This document shows, piece after piece, positions 1-18,002 of a stretch of DNA of 64,000 nt. A program made the position numbers and the translations under genes. Below the pieces are notes generated by a model. The model ran no database searches. It was not told the origin of the DNA and saw nothing but the letters and a program-made list of their open reading frames with translations. The DNA lies in assembly GCF_029937755.1 (NCBI RefSeq), contig NZ_JAPYPG010000005.1, positions 1 through 64,000 of the forward strand, read 5' to 3'. Position 1 is the stretch's first letter. Every line of letters starts with the position of its first letter. Origin of the DNA: Henriciella sp. (GTDB taxonomy: Bacteria > Pseudomonadota > Alphaproteobacteria > Caulobacterales > Hyphomonadaceae).

Positions 1-55
1 CAATCGTGCCAATGTTTACGTGCGGCTTAGACCGCTCAAACTTTGCCTTGGCCAT
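1..55 (-). CDS. tuf: Elongation factor Tu, N-terminal fragment
   Basis: The minus strand from 55 reads MAKAKFERSKPHVNIGTI, the hallmark N-terminus of EF-Tu, the GTPase that delivers aminoacyl-tRNA to the ribosome. Only the first 18 codons are in the window; the rest lies beyond base 1. It sits 80 bp downstream of fusA, the usual str-operon order rpsL-rpsG-fusA-tuf, and is probably cotranscribed with them. Confidence 0.93.
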   Translation of the reverse strand, partial: MAKAKFERSKPHVNIGTI

Positions 56-135
56 CGGGCCTCTCCTTCACTTCAAATCTGTCTGTTGCGTGGACCGGCG
101 CCCGAAGGCGCCAGGCCGTTACGAGATGAAACGGC

Positions 136-2280
136 TTAGCCTGCGAGATCCTGAACGATCTTCTGGGCTTCTGCCTTCGGAACTTCCGCATAGTGGTCGA
201 ACTGCATGGTGAACTGGGCACGGCCCTGGGACATGCCACGCAGGTTGGACACATAGCCGAACATGTTCACGAGCGGCACGAAGGCGCTGATCACAACGGC
301 GTTGCCGCGCGGATTCGAGCCCTGGATCTGGCCGCGACGCGAGTTCAAATCGCCAATGATGTCGCCCATATACTCTTCCGGCGAGATCACTTCGACCTTC
401 ATCACCGGCTCCATCAGGCGCGGATCGCCCTGGGTGCGCAGCTCACGGAAGGCCGCCCGCGATGCGATTTCGAAGGCAAGAACCGACGAGTCCACATCGT
501 GGAATTTACCGTCAAGGAGCGTCGCCTTGAAATCGGTGACCGGGTAACCGGCGAGAAGGCCGTTTTCCTTGGCCTGCTTGAGACCCTTTTCGACGCCCGG
601 GACATATTCCTTCGGCACGTTACCGCCGACAACCGCGCTCTCGAAAACGAAACCGGAGCCGGCTTCAAGCGGATCGAACTGGATCTTGACCTCGGCGAAC
701 TGACCGGACCCACCAGACTGCTTCTTGTGCGTGTAGGTGATTTCCGTCGGCTTGCCGAGCGCTTCACGATAGGCAACCTGCGGCTGACCGATATTGGCCT
801 CGACCTTGAATTCGCGCTTCAGGCGGTCAACCAGGATGTCGAGGTGAAGCTCGCCCATGCCCTTCATGATCGTCTGACCGGACTCGATGTCGCTCTCGAC
901 CTTGAAGGACGGGTCTTCGGCAGCAAGGCGCGCAAGACCGGCGGACATCTTTTCCTGGTCAGCCTTCGATTTCGGCTCGACCGCGATCTCGATCACCGGA
1001 TCCGGGAAAGTCATCGTCTCAAGCACGACCGGCGCGGACTTGTCGCAAAGCGTGTCGCCCGTCGTCGTTTCCTTCAGGCCAGCAAGCGCGATGATGTCGC
1101 CGGCACCGGCCCATTCGATCTCCTCGCGGGAGTTCGAGTGCATCATCATCATGCGGCCAACGCGTTCCTGCTTGCCCTTGGTCGAGTTCAGCATCGAACC
1201 GCCCTTGGCGATCGTACCGGAATAGATACGCAGGAAGGTCAGCGAGCCAACGAACGGGTCGTTCATGATCTTGAAGGCAAGACCGGAGAACGGCTCGTTG
1301 TCGTCTGCATGACGCGCAACGTTGCGGGTTTCTTCTTCGTCTTCCGGCTTGAAGCCCATATAGGCCGGCACGTCGAGCGGCCCCGGAAGATAATCGATCA
1401 CGGCGTTCAGCAGCGGCTGCACACCCTTGTTCTTGAAGGCCGAGCCGCCAAGAACCGGCACGAATGCCATTTCAAGTGTGCCCTTGCGGATCAGCTCGCG
1501 AAGCTTTGCCTCGTCCGGCTCTTCGCCTTCGAGGTAGGCTTCCATGGCCTCTTCGTCCTGCTCGACAGCGAGTTCAACGAGCTCGGCGCGCATTTCCTCG
1601 GCCTTGGCCTTCAGGCTGTCGCGAACGTCGCGGACATCCCAGGACGCGCCGAGGTCGGAGCCTTCCCAGACCCATTCCTTCATGGTGATCAGGTCGACCA
1701 CACCCTCGAGCTCGGTTTCAGAACCGATCGGCAGCTGGATCGGCGCCGGCGTTGCACCGGTGCGCTCCTTGATCATCTTGACGCAGTTGAAGAAGTCGGC
1801 GCCGGTCTTGTCCATCTTGTTGACGAACACGATACGCGGAACTTCGTAGCGGTCAGCCTGACGCCACACGGTCTCGGTTTGCGGCTCAACACCGGCATTG
1901 GCATCGAGAACGCAGACAGCACCGTCGAGCACGGCCAGCGAACGCTCGACTTCGATGGTGAAGTCAACGTGTCCGGGCGTATCGATGATGTTGAAGCGGA
2001 ACTTCGCTTCCTGGGGCGTTTCGCCATAGATACCGGTCGGGTTCTTGCCGTCTTCGGTGCGGAACCAGAAGGTCGTCGTGGCAGCAGAGGTAATCGTGAT
2101 GCCGCGTTCCTGCTCCTGCTCCATCCAGTCCATCGTGGCGGCGCCGTCATGGACTTCGCCGATCTTGTGGGACTTGCCGGTGTAGAAGAGGATGCGCTCG
2201 GTGCAGGTCGTCTTGCCGGCATCGATGTGGGCCATGATGCCGAAGTTACGATAGCGCTCCAGCGTATATTCGCGGGCCAT
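136..2280 (-). CDS. fusA: Elongation factor G
   Basis: This 714-residue protein is the translocase GTPase that moves tRNA and mRNA through the ribosome and helps recycle it. The G1 motif AHIDAGKT is at residues 17-24, DTPGHV at 100-105 and NKMD at 154-157, and the C-terminal EF-G domains are complete. The frame is open for 36 more codons upstream, but [12 protein letters not shown] is the family's normal N-terminus and has an AAAGG-type Shine-Dalgarno, so 2280 is the start. It lies 49 bp downstream of rpsG and 80 bp upstream of tuf, so it belongs to the str operon. Confidence 0.97.
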   Translation of the reverse strand: MAREYTLERYRNFGIMAHIDAGKTTCTERILFYTGKSHKIGEVHDGAATMDWMEQEQERGITITSAATTTFWFRTEDGKNPTGIYGETPQEAKFRFNIIDTPGHVDFTIEVERSLAVLDGAVCVLDANAGVEPQTETVWRQADRYEVPRIVFVNKMDKTGADFFNCVKMIKERTGATPAPIQLPIGSETELEGVVDLITMKEWVWEGSDLGASWDVRDVRDSLKAKAEEMRAELVELAVEQDEEAMEAYLEGEEPDEAKLRELIRKGTLEMAFVPVLGGSAFKNKGVQPLLNAVIDYLPGPLDVPAYMGFKPEDEEETRNVARHADDNEPFSGLAFKIMNDPFVGSLTFLRIYSGTIAKGGSMLNSTKGKQERVGRMMMMHSNSREEIEWAGAGDIIALAGLKETTTGDTLCDKSAPVVLETMTFPDPVIEIAVEPKSKADQEKMSAGLARLAAEDPSFKVESDIESGQTIMKGMGELHLDILVDRLKREFKVEANIGQPQVAYREALGKPTEITYTHKKQSGGSGQFAEVKIQFDPLEAGSGFVFESAVVGGNVPKEYVPGVEKGLKQAKENGLLAGYPVTDFKATLLDGKFHDVDSSVLAFEIASRAAFRELRTQGDPRLMEPVMKVEVISPEEYMGDIIGDLNSRRGQIQGSNPRGNAVVISAFVPLVNMFGYVSNLRGMSQGRAQFTMQFDHYAEVPKAEAQKIVQDLAG

Positions 2281-2329
2281 GGGAATTACCTTTGTTGTCT
2301 GGTTCCGGGAGGAGGAACGATAAGTTGGC

Positions 2330-2800
2330 TTACCAGCGGTAGTGTGAGAAGGCGCGGTTGGCCTCAGCCATGCGGTGCGTGTCTTCACGCTTCTTCACAG
2401 CGGAGCCACGGCCCTGCGAGGCATCGAGCAGCTCGCCGGCGAGGCGTTCGCGCATCGTGTTCTCGTTGCGGGAGCTGGCAGCAGCGGCGAGCCAGCGGAT
2501 GGCCAGAGCCTGGCGACGCTCGGGACGAACCTCGACCGGCACCTGATAGGTCGCACCACCAACACGGCGCGAACGGACTTCGACGGCCGGGGAGATGGCC
2601 TCAAGGGCGGAGTGGAACACTTCCACCGGGTCCTTGCTGGCCTTGTTCTCGACAAGGTCGAAGGCGCCGTAGACGATGCGCTCGGCGGTCGATTTCTTAC
2701 CGTCCTGCATGATCTGGTTCATGAACTTCGAGATGACGATGTCTTTGAACTTCGGATCCGGCAGGACCTGGCGTTTCTCGGCGCGGTGACGACGTGACAT
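2330..2800 (-). CDS. rpsG: 30S ribosomal protein S7
   Basis: At 156 residues this is the usual length of S7, the primary 16S rRNA-binding protein that nucleates assembly of the 30S head. The N-terminus [18 protein letters not shown] and the segment [13 protein letters not shown] are characteristic. It starts 12 bp after the rpsL stop, as in the standard str operon. In enterobacteria S7 is the translational repressor of this operon; no equivalent site was identified here. Confidence 0.97.
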   Translation of the reverse strand: MSRRHRAEKRQVLPDPKFKDIVISKFMNQIMQDGKKSTAERIVYGAFDLVENKASKDPVEVFHSALEAISPAVEVRSRRVGGATYQVPVEVRPERRQALAIRWLAAAASSRNENTMRERLAGELLDASQGRGSAVKKREDTHRMAEANRAFSHYRW

Positions 2801-2812
2801 GGATGGAGACCC

Positions 2813-3184
2813 TTATTTCGGTTTCTTCACGCCGTAATGCGAGCGGCGTTGCTTACGGTTCTTGACGCCCTGCGTATCGAGGACACCACGCAGGATGTGA
2901 TAGCGCACACCCGGAAGGTCTTTCACGCGGCCACCACGGATCAGGACCACGGAGTGCTCCTGCAGGTTGTGGCCTTCGCCCGGGATGTAACAGAGCGATT
3001 CAAACCCGGAGGTCAGGCGGACCTTGGCCACCTTACGAAGGGCCGAGTTCGGCTTCTTCGGCGTCGTTGTGTAGACGCGGGTGCAAACACCGCGACGTTG
3101 CGGGTTACCCTTGAGGGCCGGGGTCTTGGACCGCGCGGGCTTGGGCTTGCGCGGATTGCGGATCAGTTGCTGAATCGTGGGCAT
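2813..3184 (-). CDS. rpsL: 30S ribosomal protein S12
   Basis: This 123-residue protein is S12, at the 30S decoding centre. The two loops where streptomycin-resistance changes occur are the ordinary sensitive type: [12 protein letters not shown], with the residue corresponding to E. coli K42 intact, and [13 protein letters not shown], with K87 intact. It is the first gene of rpsL-rpsG-fusA-tuf. A 254-bp gap separates it from rpoC upstream. I see no clear hairpin terminator in that gap, so read-through from rpoC cannot be excluded. Confidence 0.97.
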   Translation of the reverse strand: MPTIQQLIRNPRKPKPARSKTPALKGNPQRRGVCTRVYTTTPKKPNSALRKVAKVRLTSGFESLCYIPGEGHNLQEHSVVLIRGGRVKDLPGVRYHILRGVLDTQGVKNRKQRRSHYGVKKPK

Positions 3185-3438
3185 GAGGGCCTTTTAACTA
3201 CTTTCTTACATGGCCCCATCGGACCAGTTCAAACCAAGATAGTCCGACTGGGCCATTCCTGACCCTGTCGGACCACCAATTCCGTACTAAGCCGGCTCAG
3301 CGGCACCTATTCCGGGCCGCTGGAAGCCATCACAACGGATGACCTCAGCCAGCGTTCGGCGCGTGTTAAGACCCTGTGCCCGTCCCGTCAAGTCTCGCTG
3401 ATGGTGCGGGCTGCGATCAGGGCCTCTCCACTGCACTT

Positions 3439-7635
<4,197 letters not shown>

Positions 7636-7658
7636 ATTTTCCGCTCCTCGGGAGGGGT

Positions 7659-7677
7659 GGCCGGGATATCCCCGGCC
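7659..7677 (-). other. Hairpin in the rpoB-rpoC gap
   Basis: A perfect 7-bp GC-only stem (GGCCGGG/CCCGGCC) closes an ATATC loop about 50 bp after the rpoB stop. No T-run follows on either strand, so it does not look like an intrinsic terminator. An RNA processing or stability element is possible, but function is unknown. Confidence 0.35.
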
Positions 7678-7726
7678 GGGATAAAGTCAGTCGTCTCTAC
7701 TCGACACGAAATTGCCTGATGGCAGC

Positions 7727-11854
<4,128 letters not shown>

Positions 11855-12016
11855 CTCTTGTTCCGTTTCTTGCCGCGCCGGCCAGGGGGACGACCTGCGG
11901 CTTGCCACCTGAAACGCGAGCACGCGGCAGGGCCAGAAAGACCCCGCCGCGCATGTAATCTACAGAAATTGCGCCTCGCGCAGACGCAACCCCTTCATAA
12001 AGCAAGCCGTGTGGGC

Positions 12017-12397
12017 TTACTTGACTTCGACCTTGGCGCCAGCTTCTTCGAACTTCTTCTTGAGTTCTTCTGCTTCGTCCTTGGAAACGCCTTCCTTGAT
12101 CGGCTTCGGAGCGCCTTCGACGAGCTCCTTGGCTTCTTTCAGGCCCAGGCCGGATACGACTTCGCGCACGACCTTAATGACGTTGATTTTCTTGTCGCCG
12201 CCATCGGTAAGAATGACGTCAAATTCGTCTTTCTCTTCAGCTGCAGCGCCACCGGCGTCGCCGCCGCCAGCCGGGCCAGCAACAGCAACAGCTGCCGCAG
12301 CCTTGATGCCGCGCTCTTCGAGGTAATCGTTGAGCTCTTTAGCTTCGAGAACGGTGAGACCGAGAAGTTCGTCACCGAGTTTTGCAATATCTGCCAT
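12017..12397 (-). CDS. rplL: 50S ribosomal protein L7/L12
   Basis: This 126-residue stalk protein recruits and stimulates the translational GTPases. Its layout is typical: an N-terminal dimerisation helix, an Ala/Gly-rich hinge around residues 35-55, and a C-terminal domain containing [20 protein letters not shown] and [20 protein letters not shown]. It follows rplJ with a 64-bp spacer, the standard arrangement, and precedes rpoB. Confidence 0.97.
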   Translation of the reverse strand: MADIAKLGDELLGLTVLEAKELNDYLEERGIKAAAAVAVAGPAGGGDAGGAAAEEKDEFDVILTDGGDKKINVIKVVREVVSGLGLKEAKELVEGAPKPIKEGVSKDEAEELKKKFEEAGAKVEVK

Positions 12398-12461
12398 TTG
12401 TCTGATCGACTTTCTGTATTGAGTTCAGAGGTGTTCTGGTTTCGCGTTGACTGTTTGACGT

Positions 12462-12977
12462 CTAGGCCGCTGCCTGCTCGCCGATGGCGTTGATCGCACC
12501 AGCAAGGTTCTGACCCGGCGCATTGATGCGCTGAGCAACCTGGCTGGCCTGACCGGTCAGGCGGGCAACAATGGTCGCAATCATCTCTTCGCGCGATGGC
12601 ATCTTCGACAGCGCTTCCACGCCGGCGCCGTCCATCACTTCGGCACCCATAACGGCACCGACGAGCTTCAGCTTGTCATTGTCCTTGGCAAATGCAGCGG
12701 TTGCTTTCGCGGCGACCGTCGGGTCCTCCGCATAGGCAATCGCCACCTGGCCAGAAAAAAGGTCCGTTGCCGCATCGCCGCCCTTACCCTTGAGGGCAAT
12801 CTTGGCAATCCGGTTCTTGACCACTTTGAGTCGCCCACCCTGCTCTCTGAGCTTGGTACGCAACCCCGTCATTTCCGCAACGCTCAAACCGGTATAATGC
12901 GTGACGACCACTGCACCGGAATTCTCGAAGACTTCTTCGAGCTCCGCGAGTGACGCCTGCTTTCCAGCTCTATCCAT
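12462..12977 (-). CDS. rplJ: 50S ribosomal protein L10
   Basis: This 171-residue protein anchors the L7/L12 stalk to 23S rRNA. The N-terminus MDRAGKQASLAELEEVF and the motif VVVTHYTGLSVAEMTGLR are family signatures. A GGAG Shine-Dalgarno sits just before the ATG. In other bacteria the L10-(L7/L12)4 complex represses its own mRNA by binding the leader, and a matching leader hairpin is seen 160 bp upstream. Confidence 0.96.
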   Translation of the reverse strand: MDRAGKQASLAELEEVFENSGAVVVTHYTGLSVAEMTGLRTKLREQGGRLKVVKNRIAKIALKGKGGDAATDLFSGQVAIAYAEDPTVAAKATAAFAKDNDKLKLVGAVMGAEVMDGAGVEALSKMPSREEMIATIVARLTGQASQVAQRINAPGQNLAGAINAIGEQAAA

Positions 12978-13250
12978 TACGGTTCTCCAGTTAAGGCGTC
13001 CGGCCCATCCGGGCGCCCGGGAATTCGCCTTTGATGGCAGTAATTGCCACCTCCAGCGCCTGCCCAGGGCCTGGCGAAACCAAACTGAACAGAGCGTCGC
13101 TCCGGACAGCCTCTAACCTCGCCTCACCCCGTCTATCATGGGACTTATGTGCCTGACGGCACACCCATGGTCTTGGACAGGAAAACGGGAGGCCGCCGAA
13201 TAATGTCGGTGAACTCCCGTCGAGCCGAGCCTGTTAACGTGTTATCCACG
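12978..13250 (-). promoter_or_regulatory. L10 leader region of the rplJL-rpoBC operon
   Basis: The leader is long, about 160-270 nt. Its key element is the imperfect hairpin at 13137-13169: outer stem CATGGG/CCCATG, internal asymmetric bulge TAAGT, inner stem TGTGCC/GGCACA and loop GTCA. This matches the architecture of the known L10-binding leader (a kink-turn-like bulge flanked by two helices). A weak promoter candidate, TTGCGA-N17-TAACAG, lies upstream of it on the minus strand. Autoregulation by L10/L12 is inferred. Confidence 0.6.
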
Positions 13251-13332
13251 GCGTCGCAACCCCTCGCCAACAGAAAATGTCATCCCGGCGGGGTTGCTCT
13301 ACGCTGATCGGAAAAAGCTACCCTGAATCCTG

Positions 13333-13368
13333 CCGAAAAGCAAACACCCGGGCCGTTTGGCCCGGGTG
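13333..13368 (-). terminator. Intrinsic terminator after rplA
   Basis: On the minus strand a perfect 10-bp stem (CACCCGGGCC / GGCCCGGGTG) with an AAAC loop is followed by TTTGCTTTTC, 33 bp downstream of the rplA stop. It separates rplKA from the rplJL-rpoBC unit, which therefore has its own promoter. Confidence 0.85.
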
Positions 13369-13400
13369 CAAGCAGTGCATCAATTCGGTGTGATGACGAT

Positions 13401-14093
13401 CTAGGCGATCGCTTCCGCCGTATCGACCTGGACGCCGGGGCCCATGGTCGAGGACAGGGCCACGCGCTTTACGTAGGTGCCCTTGGCACCCGACGGGCGG
13501 GCCTTGACCAGCGCGCCGAGGAACGCCTTGAAGTTCTTCTCGAGGTCAGCCTCGCTGAAGCTCGCCTTGCCGATGCCGGCATGCACGATGCCCATCTTCT
13601 CGACGCGGAACTCAACGGAGCCGCCCTTGGCGTCCTTGACGGCCTGGGCGACGTTCGGCGTGACCGTACCGACCTTCGGGTTCGGCATCAGGCCGCGCGG
13701 GCCGAGCACCTTACCGAGACGGCCGACAACAGCCATCATGTCCGGGGACGCGATGACGCGGTCGAAGTCCATCATGCCGCCCTGGATCTGTTCCATCAGA
13801 TCCTCGGCGCCAACGATGTCCGCCCCGGCTTCCTTGGCTTCCTCAGCCTTGGCGTCGCGAGCGAAGACCGCAACGCGGACGCTCTTGCCGGTGCCGGACG
13901 GCATGGTGACCATGCCGCGGACCATCTGGTCGGCATATTTCGGATCAACACCCAGATTGACGGCAACCTCGATGGTCTCGTCGAACTTTGCGTTGGCGTT
14001 GGACTTCACCAGCTTGATTGCATCGGCGACACCGTAGGTCTCGGTGGCCTCAACATTAGCAATGGCTGCGCGATAACGTTTTCCGTGTGCCAT
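13401..14093 (-). CDS. rplA: 50S ribosomal protein L1
   Basis: At 230 residues this is a full-length L1, the mobile L1-stalk protein that helps release deacylated tRNA. The conserved segments [15 protein letters not shown] and [20 protein letters not shown] are both present. It begins 5 bp after the rplK stop, so the two are translationally linked. In E. coli L1 represses the L11 operon; no L1 site was identified here. Confidence 0.97.
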   Translation of the reverse strand: MAHGKRYRAAIANVEATETYGVADAIKLVKSNANAKFDETIEVAVNLGVDPKYADQMVRGMVTMPSGTGKSVRVAVFARDAKAEEAKEAGADIVGAEDLMEQIQGGMMDFDRVIASPDMMAVVGRLGKVLGPRGLMPNPKVGTVTPNVAQAVKDAKGGSVEFRVEKMGIVHAGIGKASFSEADLEKNFKAFLGALVKARPSGAKGTYVKRVALSSTMGPGVQVDTAEAIA

Positions 14094-14098
14094 TTATC

Positions 14099-14542
14099 TC
14101 ACCCCACCACGTCGAGACCCATGGAGCGCGCCGAGCCTTTGATGATCTCGGTTGCTGCATCCAGGTCGGTTGCGTTCAGGTCTACCATCTTCGTCTCGGC
14201 GATCTCGCGGCACTGGGCCACAGTCACCTTGCCGGCGACGTCCTTGCCAGGCTGCTTGGCACCGGAGTTCGGCTTGCCGATCTTGAGGCCGGCAGCCTTC
14301 TTCAGCAGCACGCTCGCCGGCGGCGTCTTGGTGATGAAGGTAAAGGACTTGTCCTGGTAATAGTCGATCACGACAGGGATCGGCAGGCCCTTCTCCATCT
14401 TCTCGGTCTTCGCGTTGAAGGCCTTGCAGAATTCCATGATGTTGATGCCGCGCTGACCGAGCGCAGGACCAACTGGAGGAGACGGGTTGGCCGCACCGGC
14501 CGGGATCTGGAGCTTGAGCTGCCCCAGCAGTTTCTTCGCCAT
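14099..14542 (-). CDS. rplK: 50S ribosomal protein L11
   Basis: The 147-residue L11 binds the GTPase-associated centre of 23S rRNA. The N-terminal [20 protein letters not shown] (the thiostrepton-region proline helix) and C-terminal [12 protein letters not shown] are diagnostic. In most bacteria rplK directly follows secE-nusG. Here about 205 bp of non-coding DNA and then an unrelated protease gene lie upstream, so the promoter must be within 14543-14690. Confidence 0.97.
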   Translation of the reverse strand: MAKKLLGQLKLQIPAGAANPSPPVGPALGQRGINIMEFCKAFNAKTEKMEKGLPIPVVIDYYQDKSFTFITKTPPASVLLKKAAGLKIGKPNSGAKQPGKDVAGKVTVAQCREIAETKMVDLNATDLDAATEIIKGSARSMGLDVVG

Positions 14543-14682
14543 GATATCCTCTCTGGCTGTTAAGTGGCCGGTGGTCTTTCGATCCGGCCGCCGTTTCTAG
14601 AGGTCCTGTGGTGCAGCCTGGCGATGGTCTTGGTCCGCCAGCACTTTCCACAGGGGTCGCCCCTTGGAGCGAAGGGCGCGAT

Positions 14683-14720
14683 ACACACGAAAAGACCCGG
14701 CAGGTCAAGCCCGCCGGGTC
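14683..14720 (-). terminator. Intrinsic terminator after the M48 protease gene
   Basis: On the minus strand the arms GACCCGGC and GCCGGGTC form a stem, extended across one mismatch, and are followed by TTTTCGTGTG. It lies 28 bp beyond the protease stop and shields the rplKA promoter region from upstream transcription. Confidence 0.8.
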
Positions 14721-14747
14721 AGTGCTGTTTCATCCTCCGCGCGGGGA

Positions 14748-15608
14748 TCACATCAGGGCGTAACCCCTGGCATTGATGTACTGGCGCAGGGCATCGATCC
14801 GTGTCGACGGGTGCGGGTGGGTCGACAGGAATTCAGGTTGGCGGGCCGAGGAGGCATTGGCATCCATGACCTCCCACAGGCGTACGGCCTGGGTCACGTC
14901 ATAGCCAGCTTCGTGCATGTAGTCGACGCCGGCCTTGTCGGCTTCGAGTTCGCTTTGACGGCTGTAAGGCAGGATCACGCCGAACTGGACCGCTGCGCCG
15001 CCCAGGGCAGCCACGGCGCCGCCATACTGGTTCATCGTTTCCGACGAGGAGAGCGCGACCTGGCCGGCTGCCAGAGCACCCTGCGCCAGCATTTGGCGCG
15101 ACATACGGCGATTGGCATGGCGATAGACCGTGTGGCCGACCTCGTGGCCAAGCACCGAGCTCAGCTGGTCGTCATTCTCCACAAGTTCGACAATGCCGCG
15201 ATACACGCCAACCCGGTTGCCCGGCATCACGAAGGCGTTGACATCATCGGTATCGAAGACCGCGACGTCCCATTGCTCGCCCGCTTTCGGCGTTGCCTGC
15301 TCGACCCGGCTCCAGATGTTCAGGACCCGGTTCTTCATCCGGGAGTTGCCGGTCTGGGGTGTCTGGGACTTCAGGTCAGTCCAGGCAGTCGCAGCCATGG
15401 AGGCAATCTGTTGCTCGCCCATGAAGGCCAGCTCCGTCTGGCCGGTATAGGGATTGGTCGTGCAGCTCGACAGGACCGGGAAAACGCTGCCCGCCGCGAG
15501 ACCTGAAATGATCGCCCGGCGCGAGAGGTTGACCCTTGGCGCATCCCGCAACAGCTCGCCATCAATCTCGACGCGCTCTGCATCCTCGAAGTTCAGCTCA
15601 TTCGCCAT
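14748..15608 (-). CDS. M48-family metalloprotease lipoprotein
   Basis: This 286-residue protein carries the gluzincin motif HEVGHTVYRHANRR (HExxH plus downstream helix) with the third ligand region LEADKAGVDYMHEAGYD. An unusual 30-residue N-terminal extension precedes SRRAIISGLAAGSVFPVLSS followed by a cysteine. That reads as a twin-arginine-type signal ending in a lipobox, so the mature enzyme is probably an exported lipoprotein of the LoiP/YcaL type acting in envelope protein quality control. A strong AAGGAGG Shine-Dalgarno fixes the start. It is a single-gene unit with its own terminator. Confidence 0.85.
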   Translation of the reverse strand: MANELNFEDAERVEIDGELLRDAPRVNLSRRAIISGLAAGSVFPVLSSCTTNPYTGQTELAFMGEQQIASMAATAWTDLKSQTPQTGNSRMKNRVLNIWSRVEQATPKAGEQWDVAVFDTDDVNAFVMPGNRVGVYRGIVELVENDDQLSSVLGHEVGHTVYRHANRRMSRQMLAQGALAAGQVALSSSETMNQYGGAVAALGGAAVQFGVILPYSRQSELEADKAGVDYMHEAGYDVTQAVRLWEVMDANASSARQPEFLSTHPHPSTRIDALRQYINARGYALM

Positions 15609-15738
15609 GGTTACCTCCTTGTGGCATGTCTTATCCTGCCATGATTAACCCCGAAACATAAGTTTGGTTCGAGAGGGATATGGCCCAACGCGGCTGAACC
15701 CAGAGTGAAGGCGCCGGAGGCCGGTCCAAAAGGCTGGG

Positions 15739-17022
15739 TCACCCGTCTCCCTGATTGGCTGCAACCAGTTCACGAGCCTGCTCGACCCAGCCTTCACGGC
15801 TTACCCGGCCGGCAAAGTTAAGCTGGTCATCCACCCACACCTCATTTTCGGGCGACCACTCGGCAATCTGCGAGAAGTGCCAGATCCCCAGATCGTTGAG
15901 GATCGTCTGGATACGCGGGCCGATACCGGTGATGAGCGTCAGGTCGTCGGCATTGCCTTCGGGCTTGTCGAGCGCCTGCGGGGCCTGGCCTTCAACGACA
16001 GGGGCGTCCTCACTCTCGGAGGCCTCCTCCGTCGCGTCCCCTTCTGCCTCGTCAGCCGGCTCCGGCTCATCCGCTCCGCCAGCCTCGTCATCGGCGTTCC
16101 CCAGCGCCTTCAACATTCGATCCGAAGGGTGAGAACGCTCATCTTCTGCGTCTGCCACGGAGTCTGTCCCGGCATCCTCATCGGCCTCCGGGGCCGGATT
16201 GGCCTCGGCTTCAGGCGTAAGATCAGGCGACACAGCCGTTTCCGGAACGATCTCCGGAGAGGCAGGCGCTTCGGCCTCTGCAGCCGTCTCTGGCTCCCCT
16301 GCCTCGTCAGTCTTGGGCGGGGCTTCCTCGAAATAGGCCAGCCGTCCTTCCAGATACCGGTTGCGCCAGCGCAGGCGGGCAAGCTCTTCATCAGCCGACT
16401 TGTCGGGCTCAGCTGCCGCCGGGGCGGCAGCCGCCGCTTCAGCTTCGACCAGCTTTTCCTCAAGAGCCGTGACGCGGGACTTGAGATAGCCGACCTGCCA
16501 TTCAAGCTTCTCCTCATCGGCGTCGGCCCCGGATGCTTCAGTGATGTCCGGTTCAGCCGCAGGCGCTGTCTGCGTACCCAGTTCATGCACCTTCGCCTCA
16601 AGTTCGCCGACACGCTCTTCGAGGAAGGCATTGCGCGACTTCAGCTGCTCGGCCTCTTCGCTGGAGGGTTCCGGCGCCGGATCGTCAGCACTTTGCCGGC
16701 TGTTGCGGAGGGCCTCGAGTTCGGCCTTCGCCCCTTCCAGTTCCTGTGACATCTCTGCCAGGCGTTCGTCACGCTCCTCGATCTCCTGCGGCACGACGTT
16801 GGACGCAGCAGCCGCGGCCTCCTTCTGCTTGCGCTGAGCAGCATAGAGACTGTCGAGTTCACCGCGGACCTGTTCGAGTTCGGTGATCGCCACATCGCGC
16901 TCGACCGTGGCACGGCGCTTGGCGCCGGCGCCCATCATGCCCCGGAAAATCCAGGCAAGAAGGAAGCCTATGAAGGCCGCCCCTCCAAGGGCGTACCAGA
17001 TGTAGTCGTGGATGAGGTTCAT
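15739..17022 (-). CDS. Membrane-anchored coiled-coil protein with C-terminal HhH domain
   Basis: The 427-residue product has one N-terminal membrane helix (about residues 8-29). A long charged coiled coil follows to about residue 240, then an Ala/Glu/Pro-rich acidic linker to about 365. The C-terminal segment contains LTLITGIGPRIQTILNDLGI and FAGRVSREGWVEQARELV. That tail matches the helix-hairpin-helix domain of COG3743 (annotated as a predicted 5' DNA nuclease-like fold), also found at the end of other alphaproteobacterial proteins. No catalytic function can be assigned. The topology would place the HhH domain in the cytoplasm, where it could bind nucleic acid or protein at the membrane. 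It is divergent from the methyltransferase gene at 17190. Confidence 0.75.
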   Translation of the reverse strand: MNLIHDYIWYALGGAAFIGFLLAWIFRGMMGAGAKRRATVERDVAITELEQVRGELDSLYAAQRKQKEAAAAASNVVPQEIEERDERLAEMSQELEGAKAELEALRNSRQSADDPAPEPSSEEAEQLKSRNAFLEERVGELEAKVHELGTQTAPAAEPDITEASGADADEEKLEWQVGYLKSRVTALEEKLVEAEAAAAAPAAAEPDKSADEELARLRWRNRYLEGRLAYFEEAPPKTDEAGEPETAAEAEAPASPEIVPETAVSPDLTPEAEANPAPEADEDAGTDSVADAEDERSHPSDRMLKALGNADDEAGGADEPEPADEAEGDATEEASESEDAPVVEGQAPQALDKPEGNADDLTLITGIGPRIQTILNDLGIWHFSQIAEWSPENEVWVDDQLNFAGRVSREGWVEQARELVAANQGDG

Positions 17023-17189
17023 GCTAAAGGCTCCCTATTCAAGGCGCGACCAGACATTCAGACTGTGGCTGAATGTTGATGCCCCTAAATTTACCGGCGT
17101 CCCTTTGACCACCCGGAACCAACCGTCTCAACACCGTGATGCATGCCGCATCAATTGTTTTCAGGCAAGTCTGTGCTAAACGCCGCCGC

Positions 17190-18002
17190 ATGCCAGCGCC
17201 TCCAGAAATCATTTCCAGCTCTGCCAATCCGCTGATCAAGACGCTCCGCAGTCTCGACAGGAAGAAGGCGCGTGTCGAATCTGGCCTGTTCATCGCAGAA
17301 GGGGCCCGCCTTGTGGAACAGGGCCTGCAGGCTGGTTGGCAGCTGGATAGCCTGATTGTATCGGCCTCCAGTGCCGAACGCGGCTTTGTACAGGCCCTTG
17401 TGAACAAGGCACAGGCCAATGGCGCACGAACCGTACAGGTGCCCGACAGGCTGGCTGGACAGATCGCGCGCAAGGACAACCCGCAATCCGTAATCGGCGC
17501 GTTTCGCCAGCACCATCTCTCGCTCGACGACCTGCCCGATTCGAAAACGGGTCTGTGGATCGGGCTCTACGAGGTTCGCGATCCGGGCAATCTCGGAACG
17601 ATTCTCCGCACCGCCGACTGCGCGGGCATTTCCGGCGTTCTGCTGATCGAACAGTGCTGCGACCCCTACAGCATCGAATCGGTGCGCGCCTCAATGGGGT
17701 CGGTCTTCGACGTGACCTTCGCCAATGCCGGCTTCGATGCCTTCAATGCCTGGCGTCAGGCAAGCGGCCTCAACATGGTCGCCGCCAGCGTCAACGGAAC
17801 CGAACGCCATACCGGGATCGACATGGCGCAAGGTACCGTCATCCTGATGGGCAATGAGCAGGCTGGCCTGCCCGACGATGTCGAGCGCCAGTGCGATACG
17901 CTCTGCCTCATCCCGATGCGCGGTGGCGCCGACAGCCTCAACCTCGCCCAGGCGACGGCCATCATGACCTATGAAGCCTGGCGCCAGAGAGATTTCTCAT
18001 GA
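17190..18002 (+). CDS. TrmH/SpoU-family RNA 2'-O-methyltransferase
   Basis: This 270-residue SPOUT methyltransferase has an N-terminal substrate-binding domain (NPLIKTLRSLDRKKARVESG, FIAEGARLVEQGL). The knotted catalytic domain shows LYEVRDPGNLGTILRTADC (motif 1, with the conserved N and R), VILMGNEQAGLP (motif 2) and IPMRGGADSLNLAQATAIMT (motif 3). It probably 2'-O-methylates a 23S rRNA or tRNA position; the exact target is not readable. The open frame starts 18 codons earlier, but MPAPPEIISSSANP fits the family. Its stop overlaps the start of the next gene by 4 bp (ATGA). Confidence 0.88.
   Translation: MPAPPEIISSSANPLIKTLRSLDRKKARVESGLFIAEGARLVEQGLQAGWQLDSLIVSASSAERGFVQALVNKAQANGARTVQVPDRLAGQIARKDNPQSVIGAFRQHHLSLDDLPDSKTGLWIGLYEVRDPGNLGTILRTADCAGISGVLLIEQCCDPYSIESVRASMGSVFDVTFANAGFDAFNAWRQASGLNMVAASVNGTERHTGIDMAQGTVILMGNEQAGLPDDVERQCDTLCLIPMRGGADSLNLAQATAIMTYEAWRQRDFS

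Noticed and set aside
193-2712. 839-codon plus-strand frame opposite fusA and rpsG
   Set aside because: It is a mirror of strongly codon-biased high-GC genes; the protein has no family resemblance while the opposite strand encodes perfect EF-G and S7.
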